Below are positions 32,105-42,784 of a DNA stretch of 64,000 nt, piece after piece. The translations under genes were made by a program, and so were the position numbers. This DNA is from Heterobilharzia americana. Taxonomy: Eukaryota; Platyhelminthes; Trematoda; Strigeidida; Schistosomatidae. The stretch is from positions 51,637,890-51,701,889 of the forward strand of contig OX104134.1 in NCBI GenBank assembly GCA_944470555.2, read 5' to 3'. The notes beneath the pieces are model-generated. The model was not told the DNA's origin. It made no database searches and saw nothing but the letters and a program-made list of their open reading frames with translations. Positions within the stretch are counted from its first letter, which is position 1, and each line of letters starts with the position of its first letter.

Positions 32105-33411
32105 GTTTCTCCCGTTGACGGTGATTGGAGTTTGTTGTTGTTGTTGTTGAGTTGGTGGTGCGGTATCTTCATCACTTCTGTCTTCTCTATATTCACCTGA
32201 AGTCCCGTCTTAGCTGCCTCTTCTATCAACTTGTTAGTTTTTGCCTGCAGATCTTCAAGTTTATGTGACATTAGGCATAAGTCATCGGCGAAATCCAAGT
32301 CTTCTAGGTTCTTTTCCGTCGTCCAGTGTATCCCCCTCTTCTCGCTGCCTACTGTTTGCTGCATGATCCAGTCCACCACAATAAGGAATATCATGGGGGA
32401 TAGTAGGCAACCTTGTTTCACTCCTGTCTTCACTTCAAAGGCATCACTGAGCTTCCCATTGTGGATTACTTGGCATGTGGCATCTTCATATAGTTGTTGA
32501 ATGAGGCGGATAAAGGTTTGCGGTACTCCGTAGTATTGAAGCAGTTTCCAAATTACTTCTCGGTCGACGCTGTCAAAGGCCTTCTCAAAGTCGATGAAGT
32601 TGAGGTAGAGAGCTGATTGCCATTCTATGCTCTGTTCTATGATGATACGAAGCGTTGCAATTTGGTCTGCACATGATTTGTACTTCCTGAAGCCTGCCTG
32701 TTCCGGTCGCAGTTTTGAATCCAGTGCGTCTTTAAGCCTCTCCAGGATGATGCGGCTTAATATTTTACTTGGGGTGGACAGGAGAGTGATTCCGCGCCAG
32801 TTCTTGCAAGCACTGAGGTCTCCCTTCTTCGGCAGTTTGACAAGGTAACCCTTCTTCCAATCGTCAGGTACCTTCTCTTCCTTCCACACCTTCTGCAATA
32901 GTGGTGTGAGCATGTCCGCTGTTGTCTCTGCATCTGTTCTCAGTGCTTCTGGCGGTATTCCATCTGGTCCTGCTGCTTTCCCGCATTTCAGTAGCTTTAT
33001 GGCGTTCAGGACTTCCATTTTCGTTGGGGGATTAATGTTCACTTGTAGTTCAGCGGCTGCAGGTGGTATTTCTGGACGAAGTGCAGGTGGTGGTCGATTC
33101 AAGAGCTTCTTGAAGTGGTCGGCCCATCGTTTCCTCTGTTTCTCTTCTTTTGTAATTAAATTTCCTTCTTCATCTTTTATTGGTTTCATCTGTGTTGGTC
33201 TCTTCCCTGATAGCAACCTGGTTATTTGATACAATGTCGTCAGGTCTCTCTTACCTGCAGCCTGTTCTGCTTCACTTGCCAGTGTTTCGTAGAAGTGTCT
33301 TTTGTCTTTGCGTGCACTCTTCTTCACTTCTTTGTCCAGTGTTTTATACATTGTGCTCAGTTCCTCTTGTCGTTGAGCATCCTTGCACTGGTTTATCTTC
33401 TGCTTCACCAT
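32101..33411 (-). CDS. RTE copy 3 reverse transcriptase domain
   Basis: 436 codons. It carries RT motifs through the catalytic LDFADDLCLM and the thumb start TGLQVNIEKTEVM. It ends prematurely where a (CAA)n codon run has shifted frame; the remaining C terminus is at 32104-31472. Over 32521-33000 it is almost base-for-base identical to copy 4 at 40559-41040. Confidence 0.88.
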   Translation of the reverse strand: MVKQKINQCKDAQRQEELSTMYKTLDKEVKKSARKDKRHFYETLASEAEQAAGKRDLTTLYQITRLLSGKRPTQMKPIKDEEGNLITKEEKQRKRWADHFKKLLNRPPPALRPEIPPAAAELQVNINPPTKMEVLNAIKLLKCGKAAGPDGIPPEALRTDAETTADMLTPLLQKVWKEEKVPDDWKKGYLVKLPKKGDLSACKNWRGITLLSTPSKILSRIILERLKDALDSKLRPEQAGFRKYKSCADQIATLRIIIEQSIEWQSALYLNFIDFEKAFDSVDREVIWKLLQYYGVPQTFIRLIQQLYEDATCQVIHNGKLSDAFEVKTGVKQGCLLSPMIFLIVVDWIMQQTVGSEKRGIHWTTEKNLEDLDFADDLCLMSHKLEDLQAKTNKLIEEAAKTGLQVNIEKTEVMKIPHHQLNNNNNKLQSPSTGET

Positions 33412-33711
33412 CCTCTCTCCTCTCCTCTATCAGCTTCCAGGTATCCGTCGAGATCCATTCCTTGTCTTCTTTCTTCTTCCTTCCTAATACTGTTGTGCAG
33501 GTTTCTTTCCACATAGCTTTCAAAGACTTCCAGTGTTCTTCCACACAGGTTTCTTCAGGGATGTTGCTCGATGTCTCCCATTTTGTCTTGATGGCTGCCT
33601 TGAAGATCTCCTTTGTAGTTTCATCCTTCAGTTTCCGAGTGTTGTACTTGAATTGAGGTCTATCACCAGCTTCCTTGAAGGCTTTTAACTTGATTTGGAA
33701 GGTTCCTTGCA

Positions 33712-34635
33712 CTAGAAGTAGTGGTCTGAACCTACATCTGCTCCTCTTCTTGACCTTGTGTTAAGTAGACTGCGTCTCCATTTTCTTGAGATTGAGATAA
33801 AGTCGATTTGATTTTTAGTGTGTCCATCTGGTGAAATCCATGTCGCTTTGTGGATATCTTTGTGCCTGAACACACTGCCTCCAATCACCAAATCGTTGAA
33901 TGCGCAGAATTCTGCAAACAATTCTCCATTCTCATTCATTTCACCTAGTGCCTCTCGACCCATGGTTAGTTCTCTTCCCGTGTTGTCCCCTCCCAGTTTG
34001 GCATTCATGTCGCCCATTAGAATTTTGATATCGCCAACTGACGTCTTGTCCAGTGTTGATTGAAGTTGTCTGTAGAAATCCTCCTTTTTCTCTTGCTCTG
34101 CATTATTTGTAGGTGCATAACATTGTATGATTGTGACCTTTCTTCCTTTTGAGTTGAATCTTGCTGTCATGATCCTGGAGGAGATTGGTTCCCACTGCAT
34201 GAGAGCCTTCGATGCTCTTGAGGACATCATGATAGCCACTCCCTCAGTGTGCTCGTGGTTGGCGTCTGGGTGACCGGAGTAGATTATTGATTCTCCAGTT
34301 GACAGTTTGGAGAGTCCACTCCCATTCCATCTGCTTTCGCAAATCCCAAGCACTTCGATGTTATACCTTCTCATCTCCTTTGCAATCTGGGCTGCCTTAC
34401 TGGGTTCAAACATCGTGCGGACATTCCATGTCCCCACGTTTACTTTCGCTTTCATCGAGAGAAGACACATCGGCCAATTGGCTTCCCGAAGGCTTTCACC
34501 AACTGGCGTCATTTCGCCTCTCCGATTCCAGCGGGGAATAAGTTTGTTTTCATTTTTTATATTTTGTTTGTGCTTTGAAGTTTCTTTAGCGGTTAGATTT
34601 GTTTTACGGGGTAGGGTTGCTAGCCCTATGCCCAA
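33712..34635 (-). CDS. RTE copy 3 AP-type endonuclease domain
   Basis: 307 codons, nicking endonuclease for target-primed reverse transcription. Visible catalytic motifs in order: N in GTWNVRT (about residue 72), E in GICESRW, Y in CYAPT, D and N in GDMNAKL, D in QIDFI, and the terminal SDH. The natural start is probably MKAKVNVG (about residue 61 of this frame); the upstream residues translate the shared leader. The frame closes right after SDHYF because of a small change that breaks continuity with the RT frame. Confidence 0.85.
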   Translation of the reverse strand: MGIGLATLPRKTNLTAKETSKHKQNIKNENKLIPRWNRRGEMTPVGESLREANWPMCLLSMKAKVNVGTWNVRTMFEPSKAAQIAKEMRRYNIEVLGICESRWNGSGLSKLSTGESIIYSGHPDANHEHTEGVAIMMSSRASKALMQWEPISSRIMTARFNSKGRKVTIIQCYAPTNNAEQEKKEDFYRQLQSTLDKTSVGDIKILMGDMNAKLGGDNTGRELTMGREALGEMNENGELFAEFCAFNDLVIGGSVFRHKDIHKATWISPDGHTKNQIDFISISRKWRRSLLNTRSRRGADVGSDHYF

Positions 34636-34706
34636 CCTTCCCTCTTTACCCGGGCTTAGGACCGGCTAGTAACTAGTAAACTAGTTAACCAGGCGAGGTT
34701 ATGCAG

Positions 34707-34707
<1 letters not shown>

Positions 34708-34767
<60 letters not shown>
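34708..34767. repeat. (AT)n microsatellite at the RTE copy 3 5' end
   Basis: About 30 AT units 18 bp beyond the element leader. Confidence 0.95.
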
Positions 34768-34770
<3 letters not shown>

Positions 34771-35079
34771 GGATAAATTGTCGATCAAAAGCTCTTGAAC
34801 CGACCTGTACAGCAATGTTACCAATTAATTCACGAGTAGAATGACTCTTAAAATAGATAAAATAATACGATGAATGACACTTAGCTGAGACTCACGTCTT
34901 TCACTTTTCGGCTGAAGGAAGGAAGGGATTTGGTATGACGATTAAGATGAAGACATTGCGTAAATACATCAGTGCCATTGAGATAGATTCTCAGAAATTT
35001 CACCTAATGTCTGCAACTACTGCTTTCTGTTTTCAAACAGACCTCTGCCAGGAAGTTTACATTTTTTTACGCAACACAA
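34768..35079. other. spacer, nothing recognised
   Basis: No supported feature. Confidence 0.4.
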
Positions 35080-37060
35080 ACCAATAGTCAAAAACCTCAT
35101 GGACTAACGGCATTTTTCAGTCTAGCGACATATCCTTTTTTCAACCAAAACCTACTTCAGCTAACATTCTGCGACCCAAACGGAGACTAGACATGCGTAA
35201 CACATGTCCAGATAACTTATTAATCTTGGTTCATAACCTTATCAACTTTTCTCTCCTCCCTAAAACTCTACGCCTAACATCTAAGTAACTGATATGATGA
35301 GAACTATATGACCTGTACTACAAAGGCAACAGTGGTCGAACACCTGAAGCTTACTCATATCCCTACATTCATTGACCATGTTTCATAACCATGCAATAGA
35401 AAAGAGCAAACTGTACCGCAGTGCACTCGACTCTTAATAGACAATAAGATATCACGATAGAACCACAGACGGCGTAAGTTAGCAGAAAGTTAAGCGAGCC
35501 TTTCATATCTGGGACGAGATTTCATTGGTCACTGACCCATCACACCTGATTAGACTTCCTGAGTAAGTGAAGTGGTCAATGCGTCCAACCATTTCACTCA
35601 CCAACGTTAAGCGAGGCACCAATAAAGACTAGTCATGGAGCATGGTGACGAGAGCCATCCCAAACATTTTCAAATCGCCACTCAAGGTGTCCAGAAGACT
35701 CGTCAGGGCTCCCTGCCGATAGGCTCGGATCAATTAACATCCATCAAAGTGCACAACGATGGTGAACCTCCTAGCTTGGCGACTACATTGCAACATGATC
35801 GATAGAATTCGGTCAGCATCCAGAAGTAGACAACATGAAAACGGTTGCTCTCCAGTAACCAATCATTTTACTCTTCATTTTTTCAGCATCACCTGATAGA
35901 GCTATGTCTTCTGAGTACTCTAAGTCTACAAAAGATTCTTCTGTGATAAAACCAATCTCTGCAGAGTCAGAGTACGAGAGAGGGACCTACATAAGTTCGT
36001 CTATAATGAAGTTGAGTAGGAATGAAGAGAGCGGATATCCTTGTAGAACATCATTCAATGTACACAACTCAGCTTATAACTCACCATAAGCTATGACATA
36101 TCCATGGGTGTTCGAGTACAGAATCCCCAACATAATGACATACTTACCCGGCATTTCTATAGGTGAGAGGCACCACCTTCAAGACGAGAAATACAACTAG
36201 CAACAGGTGTCGAAGAAGCGAGTCTTGTGCTCTGAAAACAGAGAAAGGCTGAATATTTCGTCGATAGACACACGAACAGGTTTAAAACCTGACTGCCTTT
36301 CTCCAGTTGATGCTCTTCAGTTCCACTCAGACATTTGACGGTTGATTCACCTGTCTTTATCAGGAGAATTTCTCCTTTTTCTTGAGAACTGAAACAATCA
36401 GCGACTGATGCCAGTTAGCGGGGATCACATCTGACTCCTTTACAATACCTAACATTTCACTGAATATGAGTATTTATCATCGACAACCACCCTTGAATAC
36501 TCATTACACTAATCCATCAAACACTGCTGCCCTCCGTCGCTACAGGTTACTTACTCACCGCCTTATCAAATTCTTCAAGAGTTCAATGACCTATTAGCGA
36601 TCTACTTACGATCAAACTGGATAGTAGGTACTGCAACAATAGATCCAGATCGGCTAACCTGTTTCTCAAAGTGTTCATATATCATCCCAGTATCCTGCCC
36701 TACGAGTGAATCGCAGACTCATCCTTCTCCACGACAATCTCACCAAAGACTGACTTCTACGCCCAGCTTCCTCGACCCATACAAATAACTCTCTCATGTT
36801 ACCCATAACTGCTGCTTTAATAACCCCAACCCCCACTTCAGCTTTCGGTGTCCACAATTGTTTACGGTCATTCAGTAGACTTCTCATCACTCTAGATTTC
36901 AAATTCCTCCCCTCCTCATTGTTCTTGGAGCCTGAACAGATACCCTCACCTGCAGTCATTAATTCAGAAGATGCTGAGATCTACTGATACCTTCTAACGA
37001 CTTTCTGAGAGCCAGTTAGTCTTCAACGCTGTTGTTACAACAGACTGGAAAGGCTGTCAG
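35080..37060 (-). pseudogene. LINE-B copy: linker and RT
   Basis: Minus order: linker 36990-36680 (CSGSKNNEEGRNLKSRVMR, LLNDRKQLWT); LNxRAGYWDD; RT pieces RVSIDEIFSL, QGYPLSSFLLNFIIDELM-like, VDLEYSEDIALSGD; VGRIDHFTYSGSLIRCDGS; LQVFDHCCL. Heavily frameshifted. It parallels 27245-27560 in the linker. Confidence 0.6.
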
Positions 37061-37099
37061 GTTTCTTCTTGATGAGTCACGCTGTTTACCATCGATAAT

Positions 37100-38690
37100 T
37101 GTCTAGCCAGTCCCGTGATCAGAGCAGCCCTGGTATTCCCACCAGAGCAGACAAACAGAATCAAAGTAGAACCTCCCACACAAGTGCATCAGCTCACGTT
37201 GCCACACCTCACAGCAGCATACAGAAAATAGATGCATAGAAGAAGACTGATATCCAAGTAGACAAAGTTGCATCACAGAATAAACAATTTGAAGATATAG
37301 GATAGTAAAAATGATCAAGCTTTAAAATATATCTGAGATATTGTGATCGATTAGCAGCCATCTCACCTACCAGTCGCCAACCACTATTTTTTTTCGTTTC
37401 AGGAACCCCAACCAGGCAATCTACATCGCCTCACACGATTCAGACCAACAGTTAGAGACTTCATCGACCGGTTCCGCGTCCTCGTCTAGCCACCCTGAAC
37501 TCCTCCCAACTTATTCCAACTTCCCCTAGAATGATACGGCCATACAGGTGGTGGCTCAGCATGTGCAACAAATGTACAGGCCATCTGAGTAGACTAAGGC
37601 TAAGCTTCAAGACCTCATGTATCTATTTGCCTGTCTTCTCTGGTACCCTTCTGACTTCAGTATTGCTCACAAGGTGATTCCAACAAACGTGAGCCGTGCC
37701 ACGAAGACATCAGTGATCAAAACACTACAATTGCTCTATGTCTTCTACTTTTAACGAACAGGTCTCACATCTATAAAACAGGACAGAACGGTCTGCAGCA
37801 CAGTATACTCGTCTTTCGATGGATAGTCAGATGTCTTGCCGGAAGACACCATAGATGACGCAAATAGGCAAGTGCGAAAGGGATCTTCTATGACTGAGCT
37901 GAGATTTCGTCAGCAACTAGTCAGTTCCTGCTGATGCAACTCCTTAAGTAAATGAAGTGGTTGACATACTCCACAACTTCATTCCCTTCCAATAAACTGG
38001 GAGTGGTTGCAGACCAGTTCTGGGGTATCATCTTATATTTGACAGGTGCCAGCTAAACGCATTCAGAACATACTCATATTTCTGCTCAACACGTCTAGAT
38101 GACCCTGCATTTTGTCAGCATCTTCACCTTGAAGAATAATGTCAGGAATGATGGAAAGTAGGCATGCGTGTGTTTCAGAACCTGTCAGATAGTAGAAATA
38201 TGACTGATGCTCTCTCGTTCAGGTCCAAAACCAGCCTGATTTTTTCAAACTCCAGTCAGGCGTAGAAAAACTATGGATCCTAGGATCTTCTACACGGTAT
38301 AAGTCCAACTAATTCACCTACGGTTGTCACAAGACGACTTCAATCCCTTCTTATAAAGTTATAGACTCTTTATAGATCAGTGAAGTACACCAGACTGGCT
38401 GCACTACCTACCACTCCCATTCACTTCCTAGTACCAACGTTACCCGCATCAGGAATTTCTTGTCTTCATTCTTGAGAACTTTGGGTGATAAACTCTCAGA
38501 TCCAGCTTCTTTTCATCGTCTCAGGCTCGAAACAACCTTCTCAACTTCAAAGAGAGTTGGAGGACAGACATCAAAGTCCCATTCAGGTCGGATGTTTGGA
38601 AACTGAAACGTTGCTAAAGGTCAGTCAAACTGTGCTTCTGCCAGGCCAAAATCGCAACAGACGATCACCATTGTCGGTTCATTAACATTT
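37100..38690 (-). pseudogene. LINE-B copy with internal deletion (EN tip, RT, 3' end)
   Basis: Minus order: a short EN remnant (NDNGDRLL, about 38680), then directly VCPPTLFEVEKVVSSLR, KILGSIVFLRLTGV, NQAGFGPERESIS. A deletion removes the palm AFDSVD block, and the frame resumes at LLGEDADKMQ. The rest (38129-37632) is the right arm of the inverted repeat; 37600-37110 is the 3' end. An RTE tail abuts its upstream end at 38692. Confidence 0.6.
37632..38129 (-). repeat. right arm of the 497-bp near-perfect inverted repeat
   Basis: Reverse complement of 26694-27190 with a single 1-base length difference. Outside these limits the flanks diverge at once. Confidence 0.9.
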
Positions 38691-38691
38691 A

Positions 38692-39341
38692 TTATTATTA
38701 TTATTTTATTATTAGTCCCTTGGGTTCCTAGTGGAACATAGGGCATCAGTAGCACGTCTCCAGTGACCTCTGTTCTCTGAGATCTTTTGAACCTGGCTCC
38801 ACGACAGCCCACAAGCTATCATTTTCTCCCCGCACAATCTCCTCCATGTCACCCTCGGACGTCCAACTCGTCGCTCCCCATGGGGATTCCACTCGAGCGA
38901 CTGGCCTGACGCGTGATGTTCCCAGTCGGTCTTCTCAGTGTATGCCAAATCCATCTCCACTCCCTTCTGCATATTTATTGAGCGATAGCCTCTTGGTTGG
39001 TTTGTTACCCGACCAGAGTTACTTGTTGCTTATTATTTCTGGCCATCCATTTGATCTTCAGTAACGAGCCAGCGTAGGCAGTTCTTGATGAATGTGTGTA
39101 GTTTGTTGGAAATCCTTTCGTAATGCGCCAAGTCTCTGAACCATACAGAAGCACTGACTTGACGTTGGTGTTGAAAATGTGGATCTTGTTCCACATACTG
39201 AGTGCAGAAGATCTCCACACTGGTTTCAGGCTAATGAACACCTGTCTCGCTTTTCCGATTCTGACTTTGACATCCTCGTCTGTCCCGCCTGTAGTTGAAA
39301 CAGTGCTTCCTAGATAGGTGAAGGAGGTTACTTCCTTTAAG
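38692..39341 (-). mobile_element. RTE 3' fragment, 5'-truncated (copy 6)
   Basis: (TTA)n tail at 38692-38715; the frame 38972-38712 has GERRVGRPRVTWRRLCGEK. Truncated at 39341 where PLE sequence begins. It lacks the 4-base insertion that copies 1, 2, 4 and 5 carry at the KVRIGKA site, so it is a separate insertion from the adjacent copy 4. Confidence 0.8.
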
Positions 39342-39900
39342 CACCTCCTATGGGATGCAAAGTTATGCTGTGTATTCTACAGTTGACCGGTGATGACTTT
39401 GGAATCAAAGAAAAACTACCTGACTTCACATCCTCCATGTGTATTCATCAGTTAGACTGCTCCAGTTACATTGGGAGTACAGTTAGGTAAGTCGACCCCC
39501 TAAGTGCCGAATATCACCCGTCATGATTGAGCAAATAACAATGGTCACCAAGTCTATAATAGAAATGCCTACAAAGTGATTTATCACACACTTCCTGATG
39601 TAAACCATCCTCTACAAGTTCACCTTTTAGATCCAAGAGAAGCGAACAGTATCTACATGAATAAGCCGAGCTTGTATGATCAAAAGGAATTCGTACAGAC
39701 TCTTTTTTGCCTTGACCATCTGCATAAGTTTTCTATGCAAAGATGAACCTTCCGCTCGTTCACCTGACAAACGATTATCATTATTATTACTACAATCTTA
39801 GTCACCTTCCATTTCCAATTTGTGTTCCCATATTTTCTCAAGAAATTACCATCCAACAATTGACCGTTTAGCATAATCATTCATTTTCTCTTCTTCAATA
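39342..39900 (+). pseudogene. Penelope-like element 3' fragment
   Basis: Plus-strand frames: LLWDAKLCCVFYS, close to NAAKLCCVFYS of the 60-kb copy; then CVFIS..TAPVTLG (CIYQFNCSCGASYIG decayed); NKPSLYDQKEFVQTLFCLDH. The trailing AT-rich block 39760-39900 resembles 61060-61140. No RT core. Confidence 0.65.
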
Positions 39901-39951
39901 TTATACACACTATCAATAGTGTGATAACCTGTCTAAAACTCCACAAATTCT

Positions 39952-42778
39952 TGACTTGACGTTGGTGTTGAAAATCCGGATCTTGTTCCACATACTGAGT
40001 GCAGAAGATCTCCACACTGGTTTCAGGCTAATGAACGCCTGTCTTGCTTTTCCGATCCTGGCTGACTTTGACATCCTCGTCTGTCCCGCCTGTAGTTGAA
40101 ACAGTGCTTCCTAGATAAGTGAAGGAGGTTACTTCCTTCAAGTTTCTCCCGTTGACGGTGATTGGAGTTTGTTGTTGTTGTTGTTGGAGTTGTTGGTGCG
40201 GTATCTTCATCACCCCTGTCTTCTCTATATTCACCTGAAGTCCCGTCTTAGCTGCCTCTTCTATCAACTTGTTAGTTTTTGCCTGCAGATCTTCAAGTTT
40301 GTGTGACATTAGGCATAAGTCATCGGCGAAATCCAAGTCTTCTAGGTTCTTTTCCGTCGTCCAGTGTATCCCCCTCTTCTCGCTGCCTACTGTTTTCTGC
40401 ATGATCCAGTCCACCACAATAAGGAATATCATGGGGGAGAGTAGGCAACCTTGTTTCACTCCTGTCTTCACTTCAAAAGCATCGCTGAGCTTCCCATTGT
40501 GGATTACTTGGCATGTGGCATCTTCATATACTTGTTGAATGAGGCGGATAAAGGTTTGCGGTACTCCGTAGTATTGAAGCAGTTTCCAAATTACTTCTCG
40601 GTCGACGCTGTCAAAGGCCTTCTCAAAGTCGATGAAGTTGAGGTAGAGAGCTGATTGCCATTCTATGCTCTGTTCTATGATGATACGAAGCGTTGCAATT
40701 TGGTCTGCACATGATTTGTACTTCCTGAAGCCTGCCTGTTCCGGTCGCAGTTTTGAATCCAGTGCGTCTTTAAGCCTCTCCAGGATGATGCGGCTTAATA
40801 TTTTACTTGGGGTGGACAGGAGAGTGATTCCGCGCCAGTTCTTGCAAGCACTGAGGTCTCCCTTCTTCGGCAGTTTGACAAGGTAACCCTTCTTCCAATC
40901 GTCAGGTACCTTCTCTTCCTTCCACACCTTCTGCAATAGTGGTGTGAGCATGTCCGCTGTTGTCTCTGCATCTGTTCTCAGTGCTTCTGGCGGTATTCCA
41001 TCTGGTCCTGTTGCTTTCCCGCATTTCAGTAGCTTTATGGCGTTCAGGACTTCCATTTTCGTTGGGGGATTAATGTTCACTTGTAGTTCGGAGGCTGCAG
41101 GTGGTATTTCTGGACGAAGTGCAGGTGGTGGTCGATTCAAGAGCTTCTTGAAGTGGTCGGCCCATTGTTTCCTCTGTTTCTCTTCTTTTGTAATTAAATT
41201 TCCTTCTTCATCTTTTATTGGTTTCATCTGTGTTGGTCTCTTCCCTGATAGCAACCTGGTTATTTGATACAATGTTGTCAGGTCTCTCTTACCTGCAGCC
41301 TGTTCTGCTTCACTTGCCAGTGTTTTGTAGAAGTGTCTTTTGTCTTTGCGTGCACTCTTCTTTACTTCTTTGTTCAGTGTTTTATACATTGTGCTCAGTT
41401 CCTCTTGTCGCTGAGCATCCGTGCACTGGTTTATCTTCTGTTTCACCATCCTTCTCTCCTCTCCTCTATCAGCTTCCAGGTATCCGTCGAGATCCATTCC
41501 TTGTCTGCTTTCTTATTCCTTCCTAATACTGTTGTGCAGGTTTCTTTCCACATAGCTTTCAAAGACTTCCAGTGTTCTTCCACACAGGTTTCTTCAGGGA
41601 TGTTGCTCGATGTCTCCCATTTTGTCTTGATGGCTGCCTTGAAGATCTCCTTTGTAGTTTCATCCTTCAGTTTCCGAGTGTTGTACTTGAATTGAGGAGG
41701 TCTATCACCAGCTTCCTTGAAGGCTTTTAACTTGATTTGGAAGACAGGTTCCTTGCACTAGACAGTGAGTGGTGTGAACCTACATCTGCTCCTCTTCTTC
41801 ACCTTGTGTTAAGTAGACTGCATCTCCATTTTCTTGAGATTGAGATAAAGTCGATTTGATTTTTAGTGTGTCCATCTGGTGAAATCCATGTCGCTTTGTG
41901 GATATCTTTGTGCCTGAACACACTGCCTCCAATCACCAAATCGTTGAATGCGCAGAATTCTGCAAACAATTCTCCATTCTCATTCATTTCACCTAGTGCC
42001 TCTCGACCCATGGTTAGTTCTCTTCCTATGTTGTCCCCTCCCAGTTTGGCATTCATGTCGCCCATTAGAATTTTGATATCGCCAACTGACGTCTTGTCCA
42101 GTGTTGATTGAAGTTGTCTGTAGAAATCCTCCTTTTTCTCTTCCTCTGCATTATTTGTAGGTGCATAGCATTGTATGACTGTGACCTTCCTTTCTTTTGA
42201 ATTGAATCTTGCTGTCATGATCCTTGCTGGAGGAGGAGATTAGTTCCCACTGCATGAGAGCCTGCGATGCTGTTGGGGACATCATGATAGCCACTCCATA
42301 ACTCATTGTGCTCGTGGTTGTCGTGTCGTCTGGGTGACAATATCGGAGTAGATTATTGATTCTCCAGTTGACAGTTTGGAGAGTCCACTCCCATTCCATC
42401 TGCTTTCGCAAATCCCAAGCACTTCAATGTGATACCTTCTCATCTCTTTTGCAATCTGTGCAGCCTAGCTAGGTTCAAACATCGTGCGGACATTCCATGT
42501 CGCATGTTCCATGTTTACTTTTGCTTTCATGGAGAGAAGAGAAGATAGATCGGCCAATTGGCTTCCTGAAGGCTTTCACCAACTGGCGTCATTTCGACTC
42601 CGATTCCAGCGAGGAATAATTTTGTTTTCATTTTTTATATTTTGTTTGTGCTTTGGAGTTTCTTTAGCGGTTAGATTTGTTTTACGGGGTAGGGTTGGTA
42701 GCCCTATGCCCAACCTTCCCTCTTTACCCGGGCTTAGGACCGGCTAGTAACTAGTGAATTAGTTAGCCAGGCGAGGTT
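39952..42778 (-). mobile_element. RTE-clade retrotransposon, copy 4 (mosaic, 3'-truncated)
   Basis: The leader at 42778-42680 is intact. EN: 42411-42151 carries the frame-breaking version shared with copy 1 (a stop after TTRQPRAQ), while 42218-41799 has NNAEEEKKEDFYRQ, LMGDMNAKLGGDNIG and HTKNQIDFISISRKW in a good frame. RT frame 41497-40028 (489 codons) is uninterrupted through LDFADDLCLMS and RNLKEVTSFTYLG and ends at a frame shift (KVSQDRKSKTGVH) identical to copy 1. The end beyond 39952 is lost. Its central 480 bases match copy 3 almost perfectly, so this looks like a chimera of two subfamilies. Confidence 0.88.
40028..41497 (-). CDS. RTE copy 4 reverse transcriptase, 489-codon open frame
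   Basis: Longest uninterrupted frame in the window. It includes the linker (KEVKKSARKDKRHFYKTL), RT motifs GKATGPDGIPPEAL, FIDFEKAFDSVDREVIW, GVKQGCLLSPM and FADDLCLMS, a poly-Gln run from CAA repeats, and the FTYLGSTVS segment. It ends by a 4-base insertion relative to copy 3. The EN domain upstream is broken, so the copy is unlikely to be autonomous. Confidence 0.88.
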   Translation of the reverse strand: MDLDGYLEADRGEERRMVKQKINQCTDAQRQEELSTMYKTLNKEVKKSARKDKRHFYKTLASEAEQAAGKRDLTTLYQITRLLSGKRPTQMKPIKDEEGNLITKEEKQRKQWADHFKKLLNRPPPALRPEIPPAASELQVNINPPTKMEVLNAIKLLKCGKATGPDGIPPEALRTDAETTADMLTPLLQKVWKEEKVPDDWKKGYLVKLPKKGDLSACKNWRGITLLSTPSKILSRIILERLKDALDSKLRPEQAGFRKYKSCADQIATLRIIIEQSIEWQSALYLNFIDFEKAFDSVDREVIWKLLQYYGVPQTFIRLIQQVYEDATCQVIHNGKLSDAFEVKTGVKQGCLLSPMIFLIVVDWIMQKTVGSEKRGIHWTTEKNLEDLDFADDLCLMSHKLEDLQAKTNKLIEEAAKTGLQVNIEKTGVMKIPHQQLQQQQQQTPITVNGRNLKEVTSFTYLGSTVSTTGGTDEDVKVSQDRKSKTGVH

Positions 42779-42784
42779 GATTCA

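Larger units (their letters stand above)
31478..34690 (-). mobile_element. RTE-clade retrotransposon, copy 3 (nearly intact)
   Basis: Leader at 34690-34640, (TTA)n tail at 31478-31500. Endonuclease frame 34635-33712 (307 codons): VNVGTWNVRTM, VLGICESRWNGSG, CYAPTNNAEQ, LMGDMNAKLGGD, HTKNQIDFISISRKW, GSDH, i.e. all AP-endonuclease motifs. After a frame shift near 33715 the frame 33712-33400 carries the linker (FKYNTRKLKDETTKEIFK). The frame 33411-32101 (436 codons) is RT: GKAAGPDGIPPEAL, NWRGITLL, RPEQAGFRKYKSCADQI, FIDFEKAFDSVDREVIW, GVKQGCLLSP, LDFADDLCLMS. A shift in a (CAA)n run near 32150 leads to 32104-31472: TSFTYLGSTVS, RRVGRPRVTWRRS. Only three visible frame breaks. Confidence 0.92.

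Noticed and set aside
33180..33656. 158-codon plus-strand ORF and its counterparts near 41.2-41.7 kb and 5 kb
   Set aside because: Antisense shadows of RTE coding sequence; their conservation between copies follows from the sense strand.
39155..40142. About 190-bp direct repeats flanking the PLE fragment, read as a giant target-site duplication
   Set aside because: The left repeat lacks and the right repeat has the 4-base subfamily insertion, so they come from two different RTE copies.
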